This document shows, piece after piece, positions 9,078-18,937 of a stretch of 64,000 nt of DNA (positions are counted from its first letter, which is position 1; each line of letters begins with the position of its first letter). Source of the DNA: Paenibacillus vietnamensis (GTDB lineage: Bacteria; Bacillota; Bacilli; Paenibacillales; Paenibacillaceae); the NCBI RefSeq assembly GCF_020169515.1, contig NZ_JAHMHW010000021.1:1-64000 (forward strand). The letters are read 5' to 3'. The notes under the pieces were generated by a model. That model was not told the origin of the DNA. It made no database searches and saw nothing but the letters and a program-made list of their open reading frames with translations. The position numbers and the translations under genes were made by a program.

Positions 9078-9718
9078 GCGGAGCGAACAGGGATATTTTG
9101 AAGGTAGCCATGCCGAAGGGCCGCATTTATAAACAGGCGTCGAAGCTGTTCCGCGAAGCGGGACTGCCGATTCCGAGCGATTTTGACGATACGCGCAAGC
9201 TCATCATCGAGCTTCCCGAGGCCGGGATGGAGTTTATCATGGCAAAGCCGGTCGACGTTCCTACTTATGTGGAATACGGGGTGGCGGATATCGGAATCGT
9301 CGGCAAGGACGTGCTGATGGAGGAAAATAAGGACGTCTACGAGCTTCTCGATCTTGGCATCGCGAAATGCCGGATGTCCGTTATCGGGCTGCCGGATTGG
9401 AAGCCGGTCATTAACCCGCGCGTCGCTACGAAGTATCCGAATGTGGCGTCGGCGTATTTCCGCGAGCAAGGCCAGCAGGTTGAGGTCATTAAGCTGAACG
9501 GCTCGATCGAGCTTGCGCCGATGATCGGCCTGGCCGACCGGATCGTCGATATGGTGGAAACGGGTCAAACGCTGCGGGAAAACGGATTGGTGGAGATGGA
9601 GTCCATCTTCGGCATTACGAGCCGCCTAATTGCGAACCGGGTCAGCTACCGGATGAAGAACGAGGCGATACAAGGGCTGTGCGACCGGCTCCAGGAGACT
9701 TTAGCTGTACGGGTGTAG
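9074..9718 (+). CDS. hisG: ATP phosphoribosyltransferase, short form
   Basis: A 214-residue HisG of the short type that lacks the C-terminal ACT-like regulatory domain and so depends on HisZ. It condenses ATP with PRPP, the first step of histidine synthesis. The PRPP-binding signature [20 protein letters not shown] is at about residues 154-173, and [12 protein letters not shown] marks the N terminus. Its start overlaps the hisZ stop, which indicates translational coupling and supports stoichiometric assembly. A PRPP synthetase paralogue is encoded 5 kb downstream. Confidence 0.95.
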   Translation: MSGANRDILKVAMPKGRIYKQASKLFREAGLPIPSDFDDTRKLIIELPEAGMEFIMAKPVDVPTYVEYGVADIGIVGKDVLMEENKDVYELLDLGIAKCRMSVIGLPDWKPVINPRVATKYPNVASAYFREQGQQVEVIKLNGSIELAPMIGLADRIVDMVETGQTLRENGLVEMESIFGITSRLIANRVSYRMKNEAIQGLCDRLQETLAVRV

Positions 9719-9745
9719 GTTATAGATACGAAAGGAGAGGGTTAC

Positions 9746-11035
9746 ATGCGCATTATGCAGGCGGAGCAGTTTGGTTTGAAGCGCGAGGTGGAATACGGGA
9801 CACCGGAGCAAAATGAAGCGGCCTTGAGGATCGTCGCAGACGTAAAGGCCGAAGGGGATGCGGCACTGCTGAGGTATACCGAGCAGCATGACCGGGTGAA
9901 GCTGGATGCGGCGTCGCTGCGCGTGACGGAGCAGGAAATTCAGGCGGCGTACGGACAGGTCGACGCCGCGTTTCTCGAGGCGATCCGCGAGGCGGCCTCG
10001 AACGTGAGGGTTTTCCACGAGAAGCAGATGCGGAACTCGTGGATGGACCTGCAGCCGGACGGGACGATGCTCGGGCAAATTATGCGACCGCTGAAGCGGG
10101 TCGGCGTATATGTGCCCGGGGGCAAGGCGGCTTATCCGTCGTCCGTGCTGATGAACGTAATTCCGGCACAGGTGGCAGGCGTGCCGGAGATCGTGATGGT
10201 TACGCCGCCCGCTACCGGCGGCAAGGAGGGCATCGACCCGTATATTCTCGTAGCCGCCGCCGAGGCGGGCGTCAAGGAGATGTACCGGGTCGGAGGGGCT
10301 CAAGCGATTGCCGCGCTGGCGTACGGCACCGCTACAATTGCTCCGGTCGACAAAATTTGCGGACCGGGCAACATTTATGTGGCGCTGGCGAAGCGCGCCG
10401 TGTTCGGCGCCGTCGATATCGACAGCATCGCCGGCCCGAGTGAAATCGTCGTGCTTGCCGACGATTCGGCCGATCCGGCGTATGTCGCCGCGGATCTGCT
10501 TTCCCAGGCCGAGCATGACGAGATGGCGTCGGCGATTTTGATTACGCCGTCAAGCCGGCTTGCAGAGGCAGTTGCGGCGGAGGTGGAGCGTCAGCTGTCC
10601 ACGCTGCCGCGGCAGGATATTGCCCGAAGCTCGATCGACAGCTACGGCGCCGTACTGCTCGTCGATTCGCTCGAAGCGGGCATCGACGTCGTCAACCAGC
10701 TCGCTCCGGAGCATCTGGAGGTGCTGACGGCCGACCCGATGAGTCTGCTCGGACTGATCCAAAACGCTGGCGCTATTTTTCTCGGGCCTTACAGCTCGGA
10801 GCCGGTCGGGGATTATTTTGCAGGGCCGAACCACATTATACCGACGAACGGCACGGCACGGTTCTCGTCGCCGGTTAACGTGGATGATTTCTTGAAGAAA
10901 TCCAGCCTGATCTACTACAGCAAAGAAGCGCTGCTGGCAAACGGCAATAAAATTATGACGCTTGCCCGCCATGAAGGCCTCGAAGGGCATGCTCGCGCGA
11001 TCGAAATCAGACTGGAGAAAGAACGGAACGATTAA
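9746..11035 (+). CDS. hisD: Histidinol dehydrogenase
   Basis: A 429-residue Zn-dependent enzyme catalysing the two NAD-dependent oxidations of histidinol to histidine. Recognisable regions are [19 protein letters not shown] (about 120), the family signature starting [11 protein letters not shown] (about 230) with SQAEHDEMA after it, and [18 protein letters not shown] with its metal-binding histidine (about 360). RBS AAAGGAGAGG precedes the ATG. It follows hisG by 27 bp. Confidence 0.96.
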   Translation: MRIMQAEQFGLKREVEYGTPEQNEAALRIVADVKAEGDAALLRYTEQHDRVKLDAASLRVTEQEIQAAYGQVDAAFLEAIREAASNVRVFHEKQMRNSWMDLQPDGTMLGQIMRPLKRVGVYVPGGKAAYPSSVLMNVIPAQVAGVPEIVMVTPPATGGKEGIDPYILVAAAEAGVKEMYRVGGAQAIAALAYGTATIAPVDKICGPGNIYVALAKRAVFGAVDIDSIAGPSEIVVLADDSADPAYVAADLLSQAEHDEMASAILITPSSRLAEAVAAEVERQLSTLPRQDIARSSIDSYGAVLLVDSLEAGIDVVNQLAPEHLEVLTADPMSLLGLIQNAGAIFLGPYSSEPVGDYFAGPNHIIPTNGTARFSSPVNVDDFLKKSSLIYYSKEALLANGNKIMTLARHEGLEGHARAIEIRLEKERND

Positions 11036-11088
11036 AGTAGCGGCTTTTATAGATAGAGCTTTTATAAATAGATATCAGGAAAGAAGGA

Positions 11089-11694
11089 ATGAACGTGGCG
11101 GAGAATAGAGTGCGCGAGGCGTCGGTGGAGCGCAAAACAAATGAAACGGATATTAAGCTTAGCTTTGCGGTTGACGGAACCGGCGAGGCAAAAATCGATA
11201 CGGATGTGCCGTTCCTGAATCACATGCTGGATTTGTTCACGAAGCACGGGCAGTTCAATCTGAATGTCGAAGCGCGCGGCGACATCGACATCGACGATCA
11301 CCATACGGTAGAGGATATCGGCATCTGTATCGGCCAGACGCTGCGCGAGGCGCTTGGCGACAAACGCGGCATCAAGCGTTACGCGAGCGTATTCGTGCCG
11401 ATGGACGAGGCGCTGGCGCAGGTTATTATCGACGTCAGCAACCGGCCGCATTTCGAATACCGCGCGGAGTATCCGTCGGCTCAGGTCGGCAGCTTCTCGA
11501 CGGAGCTTGTGCACGAATTTTTGTGGAAGCTGGCGCTCGAATCGCGTATTACGCTCCACGTCATCGTGCATTACGGCAAAAACACGCATCATATGATCGA
11601 AGCGGTATTCAAGGCGCTCGGACGCGCGCTTGACGAAGCGACCAGCATCGACCCCCGCGTACAAGGAGTGCCTTCTACGAAAGGAGTGCTGTAA
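11089..11694 (+). CDS. hisB: Imidazoleglycerol-phosphate dehydratase
   Basis: A 201-residue monofunctional HisB that dehydrates imidazole glycerol phosphate. The two family signatures with metal-binding histidines are present: LDLFTKHGQFNL followed by DIDIDDHHTVEDIGI, and later HVIVHYGKNTHHMIEAVFKA. It has no histidinol-phosphatase domain; that activity is supplied by hisJ at the operon end. RBS AAGAAGGA precedes the start. Confidence 0.96.
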   Translation: MNVAENRVREASVERKTNETDIKLSFAVDGTGEAKIDTDVPFLNHMLDLFTKHGQFNLNVEARGDIDIDDHHTVEDIGICIGQTLREALGDKRGIKRYASVFVPMDEALAQVIIDVSNRPHFEYRAEYPSAQVGSFSTELVHEFLWKLALESRITLHVIVHYGKNTHHMIEAVFKALGRALDEATSIDPRVQGVPSTKGVL

Positions 11695-11695
11695 T

Positions 11696-12301
11696 ATGAT
11701 CGCGATCATCGATTACGGCATGGGCAATCTGCACAGCGTCAGCAAAGCGGTGGAACGATTAGGCTATGAAGCCGTGATCACGGCGGACCCCCAGGTGATT
11801 ATGGATGCGGACGGCGCGATTCTTCCGGGCGTTGGAGCCTTCGGCGATGCGATGCACAATTTGCGCGAGACCGGGCTTGATGCGGTGGTGAAGCAATACG
11901 CGGCTTCCGGCAAGCCGCTGCTTGGTATCTGCCTCGGGATGCAGCTGCTGTTCAGCGAAAGCGAGGAATACGGTATTCACGAAGGGCTCGGACTATTGCC
12001 GGGGAACGTGATCCGCTTTCAGGGCGATTACAAAATCCCGCATATGGGCTGGAACAAGCTTTCCTTTCTGCAGGAGCAATCGCCCCTGTTCAACGGCTTG
12101 ACGGAAGGGCATGTCTACTTCGTGCATTCCTTCCATGCCCGGCCTGAGCTTCAGAGCGACTTGCTTGCTACAACCGATTATCACCAGCAGGTAACGGCAA
12201 TTGTCGGCCGCGGCAGCGTATTCGGCATGCAGTTTCACCCGGAGAAAAGCGGCGATCTCGGCATACAGCTGCTGGGCAATTTCCTGTCGTTGACAAAGTA
12301 A
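11696..12301 (+). CDS. hisH: Imidazole glycerol phosphate synthase, glutamine amidotransferase subunit
   Basis: A 201-residue class I glutaminase that feeds ammonia to HisF. The nucleophile motif LGICLGMQLLF (Cys at about 79) and the His-Glu pair in QFHPEKSGDLG (about 180) form the triad. RBS AAAGGAGTG lies within the hisB end and the ATG at 11696 nearly touches the hisB stop. In most Firmicute his operons hisA would follow directly; here a 325-bp non-coding gap follows. Confidence 0.95.
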   Translation: MIAIIDYGMGNLHSVSKAVERLGYEAVITADPQVIMDADGAILPGVGAFGDAMHNLRETGLDAVVKQYAASGKPLLGICLGMQLLFSESEEYGIHEGLGLLPGNVIRFQGDYKIPHMGWNKLSFLQEQSPLFNGLTEGHVYFVHSFHARPELQSDLLATTDYHQQVTAIVGRGSVFGMQFHPEKSGDLGIQLLGNFLSLTK

Positions 12302-12626
12302 GAATAGCTGGCAGGAAAGACGTTCCCAGCAGGCATGGACATAAGCGTGCCAGTTGCCGGTCGAGACCATACTAATCGGACCATACTTCAGGCACAAATG
12401 GATTTTTTGCATCTATTTCAGGCAGGGTCGCGCTTTACGGAAAAATAACTGGATTTTGTATATCTAATAGTCGGGGGATTAGCAGTTATGCGGCTGGATG
12501 GATGAATTAGATTCATCTTTTCCAGTTATTTCAGCTAATCGTTCGTAACCTCTAAAAATAAAGTCATGAAATCCAGTTATTTGGCTCGGCGACACTACAC
12601 AAGCAACTGATAAAGGAGAGGAAAAC
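12302..12626. other. 325-bp non-coding gap where hisA would be expected
   Basis: No open frame with coding character or any HisA motif is visible on either strand. The segment holds a short inverted-repeat element (12443-12582) and a TGCAT-rich stretch near 12399 like the palindromic repeats elsewhere in the window. It ends with the hisF RBS AAGGAGAGG. The gap breaks otherwise tight operon spacing. Confidence 0.75.
12443..12582. repeat. Small element with perfect 14-bp terminal inverted repeats (MITE-like)
   Basis: AAATAACTGGATTT at 12443-12456 is the exact reverse complement of AAATCCAGTTATTT at 12569-12582. An additional internal copy TCCAGTTATTT lies at 12521-12531. The ~140-bp unit is non-coding and sits between hisH and hisF. 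It may be a mobile miniature element or a dispersed intergenic repeat; no flanking target duplication was clear. Confidence 0.5.
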
Positions 12627-13385
12627 ATGCTGGCGAAACGTATCATACCGTGTCTCGACGTCAAGGACGGCCGCGTGGTCAAAGGCGTTAATTTCGTCAA
12701 CCTGCGAGACGCGGGCGACCCGGTCGAGCTTGCGGCGACCTATGATCAAGAAGGCGCGGATGAGCTTGTGTTTTTGGACATATCCGCATCGGTTGAAGGC
12801 CGCGCGACGATGATCGAGGTCGTCAAGCGGACGGCCGGCGAAATTACGATTCCGTTCACGGTCGGCGGAGGCATCTCGCACGTTGACGACATGAAGCGGC
12901 TGCTGCGGGCAGGCGCGGATAAAATCGGCATCAACACGGCTGCGGTCAAAAATCCTTCCCTCGTACAGGAAGGCTCGCGCAAGTTCGGCTCGCAGTGCAT
13001 CGTCGTTGCGATCGACGCGAAGTACAATGCGGAGTGGGGCGAGTGGGAGGTATACACCCACGGCGGCCGCCAAACGACGGGTATTAAGGCGCTGGAATGG
13101 GCCCGCGAGGCCGAACGGCTTGGAGCCGGCGAAATTTTGCTCACCAGCATGGACGCGGACGGAACGAAGGACGGCTTCGACATCGAGCTGACGCGCGCGG
13201 TATCCGACTCGCTCGGCATACCGGTCATCGCCTCGGGGGGAGCGGGACGGATCGAGCATTTCAACGACGTCTTCCAGCGGGCGCATGCGGATGCGGCGCT
13301 GGCGGCGACGATTTTCCACTATAAAGAAATGACGATCGGCGAAGTGAAGGACGATTTGCGCAGAAAGGGTGTAGAAGTACGATGA
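12627..13385 (+). CDS. hisF: Imidazole glycerol phosphate synthase cyclase subunit
   Basis: A 252-residue TIM barrel. [18 protein letters not shown] at the N terminus contains the catalytic Asp11 region that distinguishes HisF from HisA. The second catalytic aspartate lies in [14 protein letters not shown] (about 130), and phosphate-binding glycines are in VGGGIS and IASGGAG. It forms imidazole glycerol phosphate and AICAR with HisH. RBS AAAGGAGAGG precedes the ATG. It overlaps hisIE by 4 bp. Confidence 0.96.
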   Translation: MLAKRIIPCLDVKDGRVVKGVNFVNLRDAGDPVELAATYDQEGADELVFLDISASVEGRATMIEVVKRTAGEITIPFTVGGGISHVDDMKRLLRAGADKIGINTAAVKNPSLVQEGSRKFGSQCIVVAIDAKYNAEWGEWEVYTHGGRQTTGIKALEWAREAERLGAGEILLTSMDADGTKDGFDIELTRAVSDSLGIPVIASGGAGRIEHFNDVFQRAHADAALAATIFHYKEMTIGEVKDDLRRKGVEVR

Positions 13386-14065
13386 CGGAAACGAAAATAA
13401 ACGACCTGGCCGCCAAAATCAAATGGGATGATAACGGTCTCGTCCCGGCCATCGTTCAGGATGCGCAAAGCAAGGAAGTGCTGATGATGGCCTACATGAA
13501 CCGGGAATCGCTGCAGCTGTCCGTACAGAACGGCGTCACCTGGTTTTGGAGCCGTTCGCGGAACGAGCTGTGGAACAAAGGCGCTACGAGCGGCCATACC
13601 CAGCGTATCGTTTCGATGGCCTACGACTGCGACGGCGACACGCTGCTGGTGAAGGTCGAACAGAACGGCCCGGCCTGCCATACGGGCAAATACAGCTGCT
13701 TCTTTAACCAGATTCAGGTACAGGGCGAAGCGGCGGCCGGCGAGCAGCCGAAGGAAGACCGGTTCGCAACGCTCGGCAAACTGGAGTCGGTTATCGCAGA
13801 GCGTTACGCGGAGCGCCCCGAAGGTTCCTACACGACTTATCTGTTTGATAAAGGCGTCGACAAAATTTTGAAGAAGGTGGGCGAAGAAGCCTCCGAGGTC
13901 ATTATTGCCGCCAAAAACAAAGACAATAACGAGCTGCGCAGCGAAACGGGAGACCTGATTTTCCACCTGATGGTGCTTCTGCGCGAGCGCGGGCTTCCGT
14001 TGGACGACGTGATCGCCGAGATCGAAAGCCGCCACGGCAAGCCGACGACGAATAAGATGAGATAG
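13382..14065 (+). CDS. hisIE: Bifunctional phosphoribosyl-AMP cyclohydrolase / phosphoribosyl-ATP pyrophosphatase
   Basis: A 227-residue fusion. The HisI domain (1-~120) has [20 protein letters not shown] and the metal-binding cluster [14 protein letters not shown] with [13 protein letters not shown]. The HisE domain (~125-220) has [20 protein letters not shown] and [12 protein letters not shown]. It carries out steps 2 and 3 of the pathway. Translational coupling to hisF is shown by the ATGA overlap. Confidence 0.96.
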   Translation: MTETKINDLAAKIKWDDNGLVPAIVQDAQSKEVLMMAYMNRESLQLSVQNGVTWFWSRSRNELWNKGATSGHTQRIVSMAYDCDGDTLLVKVEQNGPACHTGKYSCFFNQIQVQGEAAAGEQPKEDRFATLGKLESVIAERYAERPEGSYTTYLFDKGVDKILKKVGEEASEVIIAAKNKDNNELRSETGDLIFHLMVLLRERGLPLDDVIAEIESRHGKPTTNKMR

Positions 14066-14102
14066 CTTTAAACCAAACTACACGGGAAAGGCCGGTACGC
14101 AC

Positions 14103-14909
14103 ATGTTGATCGATTATCATACCCACCACGCTCGCTGCGGTCACGCTGTCGGCGAGCTCGAGGAATACGTACGGAAGGGAATCGAGATCGGACTCGCGCA
14201 GCTTGGCCTTTCCGACCATATGCCTTTGCTGCACGTCAATCCGGCAACGTATTACCCGGAAATGGCGATGCCGATGGAGGAGCTCCCGCGTTACGTGGAG
14301 GAGTGCCTGTCGCTGAAGGAGAAATACAAGGACCGGATCGATATCCGGATCGGCCTGGAAGGCGACTATATCGAAGGCTGCGAGGAGCAGATCGAAGCGA
14401 TCGTGAAGGCGTACCCTTGGGATTACGTCATCGGTTCGGTTCATTTTCTCGGGGAATGGGACATTACCGACTTCCGTCAGACGCACGGCTGGGAAGGCCG
14501 TGACCGGATGGCGGTGTACGAGCAGTATTACGATGCCGTTGCGAAAGCGGCCGCGACCGGCTTCTACGACTATATCGGGCATATCGACGTCATCAAGCGG
14601 TTCGGCTTCAAGCCGGAGGGGGACGTGACTCATCTGGAAAATGCGGCGCTTGAGGCCGTCAAGAAAAACGGATTGGCCATCGAGCTCAACGCATCGGGAC
14701 TCCGGATGCCGGTGGAGGAAATGTTCCCGAGCCGCCGTATGCTGGAATACGCACACAAGCTGGGCATCCCCGTGACCATCGGCTCAGACGCACATCAGCC
14801 CGAAAGGCTCGGGCAATATTTAGATCAGGCGCGTGCGGCGCTGAAGGAAGTCGGTTATACCCAGCTGGCGACATTTAATTGTCGAAAATTAATGCTAATT
14901 GATTTTTGA
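14103..14909 (+). CDS. hisJ: Histidinol-phosphatase, PHP family
   Basis: A 268-residue PHP-domain phosphatase. Metal ligands are visible in IDYHTHHARCGHA (residues 3-15), GLEGDYIEG (about 83), FDYIGHIDVIKRF-like YDYIGHIDVIKRFG (about 157) and GSDAHQPERLG (about 225). It hydrolyses histidinol phosphate, completing the pathway since HisB here is monofunctional. The start follows RBS GGAAAGG 37 bp after hisIE. It is probably the last gene of the operon: a promoter for prs overlaps its end. Confidence 0.9.
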   Translation: MLIDYHTHHARCGHAVGELEEYVRKGIEIGLAQLGLSDHMPLLHVNPATYYPEMAMPMEELPRYVEECLSLKEKYKDRIDIRIGLEGDYIEGCEEQIEAIVKAYPWDYVIGSVHFLGEWDITDFRQTHGWEGRDRMAVYEQYYDAVAKAAATGFYDYIGHIDVIKRFGFKPEGDVTHLENAALEAVKKNGLAIELNASGLRMPVEEMFPSRRMLEYAHKLGIPVTIGSDAHQPERLGQYLDQARAALKEVGYTQLATFNCRKLMLIDF

Positions 14910-14933
14910 ATTCTCGCAAAATCAATGTATAAT
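14906..14933 (+). promoter_or_regulatory. Candidate sigma-A promoter of prs
   Basis: TTGAAT, a 16-bp spacer and a perfect TATAAT begin inside the last codon of hisJ, 94 bp before the prs start. Confidence 0.6.
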
Positions 14934-15027
14934 ATAGATGACCAAAACATGCTTTGTCGAATAATGTGGCAAGGACGAGAACACAGGTTCAGTTAAATTT
15001 ATTGGTTTAAACGCTCAGGAGGGTATC

Positions 15028-15978
15028 ATGTTAAGCGACAAGGTGCGTATTTTTTCGGGTTCGTCTAATCCGGTATTGGCTCAGAAAATCAGTGAAGAGC
15101 TAGGTCTGACGCTAGGTGCGATCAAGATGTCCCGTTTCAAAAGCGGAGAAATTTACGTGCATTACGAGGAAACGATCCGTAATTGCGACGTCTTTCTGGT
15201 GCAATCGTTCTCCCATCCGATCAACGAGCATTTTGTCGAATTGCTTGTTATGATCGATGCGGCGAAGCGTGCTTCCGCCCGGACGGTCAACATTATCATG
15301 CCTTATTACGGTTATGCGCGTCAGGAACGCAAAGCGGCGCCGCGCGAGCCGATCTCGGCGAAGATGCTGGCGGACGTGCTGACGACCGTCGGAGCGAACC
15401 GGGTTATTACGATTGACCTTCATGCTCCGGCTATTCAAGGCTTCTTCAACATTCCGGTCGATCACATGACGGCGCTTGATCTCATCAGCGATTACCTGAA
15501 ATCGAAGAACATTAAGAATCCGGTCGTCGTATCGCCGGACGCAGGCCGCGCCTCCACTGCGGAGAAGCTTGCGAACTACCTGGACACTTCGTTCGCGATC
15601 ATGATCAAGAAGCGTCCTGCGCATAATGAATCGGTGATTACGCACGTAATCGGCGATGTTGCGGGTCAGACTCCGATCATCATCGAGGATTTGATCGACA
15701 CGGGCACGACGATCGTGAACGTAGTGGAGAGCTTGAAGGAGCATGGCGCAGAGGATGTCTACGTCTGCGCGACGCACCCGCTTTTCTCCGGCTCCGCCAT
15801 TGAGCGTTTGGATCATCCGCATATTAAAGAAGTTATCGTTACCGACTCGATCAGCCTGCCGGAATCGAAGCCCGAGCGCTTCACGGTGCTGTCGGTCGCC
15901 CCTCTGCTTGCGGAGGCGACAAGAATCATCCTGGAAGGCGGCTCCATCAGCACCTTGTTCAAGAGCAACGGCGTATAA
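15028..15978 (+). CDS. prs: Ribose-phosphate pyrophosphokinase (PRPP synthetase)
   Basis: A 316-residue class I PRPP synthetase that makes PRPP from ribose 5-phosphate and ATP. Visible are YYGYARQERKAAPREPIS (catalytic flexible-loop region), the divalent-metal motif VITIDLHAPAIQGFFNIPVD (about 130-149), and the ribose-phosphate loop EDLIDTGTTI (about 218). The usual KARSREPI and LHAxQIQGFF strings differ here (AAPREPI, LHAPAIQGFF), so this may be a second prs paralogue rather than the housekeeping copy near glmU. Position right after the his operon suggests PRPP supply for HisG. Confidence 0.9.
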   Translation: MLSDKVRIFSGSSNPVLAQKISEELGLTLGAIKMSRFKSGEIYVHYEETIRNCDVFLVQSFSHPINEHFVELLVMIDAAKRASARTVNIIMPYYGYARQERKAAPREPISAKMLADVLTTVGANRVITIDLHAPAIQGFFNIPVDHMTALDLISDYLKSKNIKNPVVVSPDAGRASTAEKLANYLDTSFAIMIKKRPAHNESVITHVIGDVAGQTPIIIEDLIDTGTTIVNVVESLKEHGAEDVYVCATHPLFSGSAIERLDHPHIKEVIVTDSISLPESKPERFTVLSVAPLLAEATRIILEGGSISTLFKSNGV

Positions 15979-16024
15979 GCGCCGGGAACCGCAGCCTGTC
16001 AACGAACCAAATAGACTACACAGC

Positions 16025-16065
16025 GGGAAATCGCGGGAGGCTTGTATGCCGTCCGCGATTTTCCC
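16025..16065 (+). terminator. Hairpin after prs
   Basis: GGGAAATCGCGG and CCGCGATTTTCCC can pair in a 12-bp stem. Only a weak T-rich run follows, so termination efficiency is uncertain. Confidence 0.5.
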
Positions 16066-16143
16066 ACATATTCTTTCGTGTTAGGATAGCCGGGGCTATG
16101 GTATAATCGTAGAAAATCGGAAGATACGGGAGGTGCCTTGCAG

Positions 16144-17889
16144 ATGAAAGGAAAGAAACGCATTGCCGTCAATCAACAGACGAAGGTCATACCGGTTCAA
16201 TGGGATGCCACGTTTTTTTTCGAGCGTGCGGTCCGATCGCTGGACCGGTTCCACTATGACAAGGCACTCAAATATTTTCGTCGCGCCGTTGAATACGAGC
16301 CGGATAATCCGGTCAACCATTGCAATATGGCGGGCATCCTGTCCGAAATGGGCAACTACGAGGAATCGAACCGGATTTTGGGCTGGATCGTAGATGAGCT
16401 CGATCCTTCCATGACGGAATGTCATTTCTACATGGCCAACAATTTCGCCAACATGGAACAATACGAAGCGGCCGAGGGCTCGCTGATTCAATATTTGGAA
16501 GAGGACGCGGAAGGCCAGTTCCTTGACGAAGCGGAAGAAATGATGGATTTGCTTCATTATGAGCTGGAGCGCCCCGCACGCATAACGAATATTAAGTCCC
16601 GCGAGGGCATGGTCGAGCATGACAATGCGCGCATGCTGCTGGAGGAAGGGAAATTTACCGAAGCTGTCCGCATTTTGGAGCAGATTATCGAGAATCAGCC
16701 GGATTTTCTCGCAGCCCGCAACAATTTAGCGCTTGCCTATTATTATATGGGCATGTTCGACAAAGCGATGCTGACGATCCGGGAAGTGCTGGAGCTTGAA
16801 GCAGGCAACCTGCATGCGCTGTGCAACCTGGCGATCTTCTACCAGCATGCGAATGACGGCGAAGCGTTAAAGCCTCTGCTCGAGCTGCTTCGCAAAACGG
16901 TGCCTTTCCATCAGGAGCATGTGTTTAAATTAGCGACGACTATGGGAATCTTAGGAGAGCATGGAGCTGCTTATAAGCACTTCATCCGTCTGCTCAAGGA
17001 CTCGGAGCTTCATCAGGATCCTTGCCTGTATCATTATGCCGCGGTCGCAGCGTGCAATATAGGAAGATTGCAGGAAGCGGAAAGATTGTGGAAGCAGACG
17101 ATCAAGCTCGATCCGGTGTCGGGCATCCCGCACTACTACATGGAGCAGCTGGAGCTGGTAAAGAGCGGAGCGCAAACCGCCACCATCAGCTACCATTACC
17201 ATTTGCCCTTCGAAGAGCAGTTTAAGCTGTGGGAGAAATCGTCGGACGGCATTCCGGATCATTTGAAGCGCGATCCGCTCGTTCGCTCTTCTTTCTTCTG
17301 GGCGCTGCGCCATGGCGATCAGCACACGAAGCTCCAGGTCATTCAGGCGCTGGGCATGATTGCCGACAACGAGGTGAGGGATGTGCTTCGCACGTTTCTT
17401 CTTGAAGCGGGCGAGGACGATTATCTGAAGCGGATCGCGATATTCGTGCTGCGGACAATCGGCGTTCAAGAGCCGCTGCAGGCTGTGCTGGAAGGGAAGA
17501 CGGTCGTCGTCGAGCCTAACCGCGTGCCGTCGAGGCTGCCGGTTTGGGAAGACAAGTGGCAGTCGGTCGCCGAGCTTGCCTTAAGCCGGATGAGCAAGCA
17601 GTACGATCTTGTTCAGCAGCATGATCTAATGACGCTGTGGGTGGAATTTTTGTCGCGGGTGTATCCGGATGTTCCGAAGCTGACGAAGCCGGAAGGCTGG
17701 GCCGCCGCACTTGAATATTTAACGGCCAAGATGCACCGGAGGGCGATTTCCTATCATGAGGTGTCCGTCCGTTACGGTACGTCGATCGCTACGGTCAGCA
17801 AGAACGTCAAAATGATCGATGAAGCATGCGGCATCAAAGAGAAGATGAAGTCGATCAGCTCCGTTTTTTCAAATGATGACAATTTATGA
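16144..17889 (+). CDS. Tetratricopeptide-repeat protein, YvcD-like position
   Basis: A 581-residue soluble protein. TPR-type helices begin at about residue 30 (FHYDKALKYFRRAVEYEPDN) and recur through about residue 320 (NMEQYEAAEGSLIQYLEE, EGKFTEAVRILEQII, MGMFDKAMLTIREVLELE, IGRLQEAERLWKQTIKLDP). The C-terminal ~80 residues contain a helix-turn-helix-like stretch, VRYGTSIATVSKNVKMIDEA. A TPR gene precedes trxB at the same place in B. subtilis (yvcD), whose function is not known. I chose the ATG at 16144 because GGGAGGTG lies 9 nt before it; a TTG two codons earlier is too close. It could be a regulatory scaffold, but no partner is evident. Confidence 0.75.
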   Translation: MKGKKRIAVNQQTKVIPVQWDATFFFERAVRSLDRFHYDKALKYFRRAVEYEPDNPVNHCNMAGILSEMGNYEESNRILGWIVDELDPSMTECHFYMANNFANMEQYEAAEGSLIQYLEEDAEGQFLDEAEEMMDLLHYELERPARITNIKSREGMVEHDNARMLLEEGKFTEAVRILEQIIENQPDFLAARNNLALAYYYMGMFDKAMLTIREVLELEAGNLHALCNLAIFYQHANDGEALKPLLELLRKTVPFHQEHVFKLATTMGILGEHGAAYKHFIRLLKDSELHQDPCLYHYAAVAACNIGRLQEAERLWKQTIKLDPVSGIPHYYMEQLELVKSGAQTATISYHYHLPFEEQFKLWEKSSDGIPDHLKRDPLVRSSFFWALRHGDQHTKLQVIQALGMIADNEVRDVLRTFLLEAGEDDYLKRIAIFVLRTIGVQEPLQAVLEGKTVVVEPNRVPSRLPVWEDKWQSVAELALSRMSKQYDLVQQHDLMTLWVEFLSRVYPDVPKLTKPEGWAAALEYLTAKMHRRAISYHEVSVRYGTSIATVSKNVKMIDEACGIKEKMKSISSVFSNDDNL

Positions 17890-17954
17890 TAGCGATAAAT
17901 TGATTTATCATTATCGCCAGGACGAATAAACCATTTCACGAGGTGACTTTGCAC

Positions 17955-18902
17955 ATGTACAAATCGATTATTATCGGCACCGGCCCTGCCGGGCTTACGG
18001 CGGCCATTTATCTGGCGCGCGCGAATATGAACCCGCTTATTATCGAGGGACCGGAGCCGGGCGGACAGCTGACGACGACGACTGAGGTCGAGAACTTCCC
18101 GGGTTTTCCCGAAGGCATCATGGGTCCGGAGCTTATGGAGAACATGCGCAAGCAGGCGGAGCGCTTCGGCGCGAAGTTTATAACGGGCTGGGTGAACAGC
18201 GTCGATCTGTCTGAGCGTCCGTTCAAGGTACAAGTGGAAGGCCAAGGCGAGCTGGTGGGCGAAAGCCTGATTATTTCCACCGGCGCATCGGCGAAGTACC
18301 TGGGCATTCCGGGCGAGAAGGAAAATGTCGGTCGCGGCGTCAGCACTTGTGCGACATGCGACGGATTTTTCTTCCGCGGCAAAAAAATTATCGTAGTCGG
18401 AGGCGGAGACTCTGCAATGGAGGAAGCCAACTTCCTGACTCGTTTTGCTACAAACGTTGAGCTCGTGAACCGCCGTACCGAGCTGCGTGCTTCCAAGATC
18501 ATGCAGGATCGCGCGCGCGAGAACGAGAAGATCAGCTGGAGCCTGGACCGCACTCCGGTTGAGGTCGTTGCCGGCGGTATGGGCGTCACAGGCCTTAAGG
18601 TTCGCGATAATGCGACCGGCAGCGAGGAGGTCATCGAGACGGACGGCATTTTCATCGCAATTGGCCATACGCCGAACACCAAGTTCCTGAACGGCCAAAT
18701 CGATACGGACGAATACGGCTATATTCAGGTGAAGCCGGGAACGACGGAAACGAACGTACCGGGCGTATTCGCATGCGGCGACGTGCAGGACAGCAAATAC
18801 CGGCAGGCGATTACGGCCGCAGGCAGCGGCTGCATGGCGGCGCTCGATTGCGAAAGATTTCTGGAAGGCGCTGTAACGCACGACTGGAGCAAAACGCTGT
18901 AA
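17955..18902 (+). CDS. trxB: Thioredoxin-disulfide reductase
   Basis: A 315-residue low-molecular-weight flavoprotein that passes electrons from NADPH to thioredoxin. FAD-binding GTGPAGLTAAIYLARA is at residues 8-23, redox-active CATC at about 132-135, NADPH-binding GGGDSAMEEA at about 153, and the FAD end motif FACGDVQDSKYRQAITAAGS near 275. I chose the ATG at 17955 because GAGGTG lies 9 nt upstream. A terminator separates it from glucokinase. Confidence 0.96.
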   Translation: MYKSIIIGTGPAGLTAAIYLARANMNPLIIEGPEPGGQLTTTTEVENFPGFPEGIMGPELMENMRKQAERFGAKFITGWVNSVDLSERPFKVQVEGQGELVGESLIISTGASAKYLGIPGEKENVGRGVSTCATCDGFFFRGKKIIVVGGGDSAMEEANFLTRFATNVELVNRRTELRASKIMQDRARENEKISWSLDRTPVEVVAGGMGVTGLKVRDNATGSEEVIETDGIFIAIGHTPNTKFLNGQIDTDEYGYIQVKPGTTETNVPGVFACGDVQDSKYRQAITAAGSGCMAALDCERFLEGAVTHDWSKTL

Positions 18903-18937
18903 TACTCTCTCGGGCGCATCATAACAATACAGACAGG

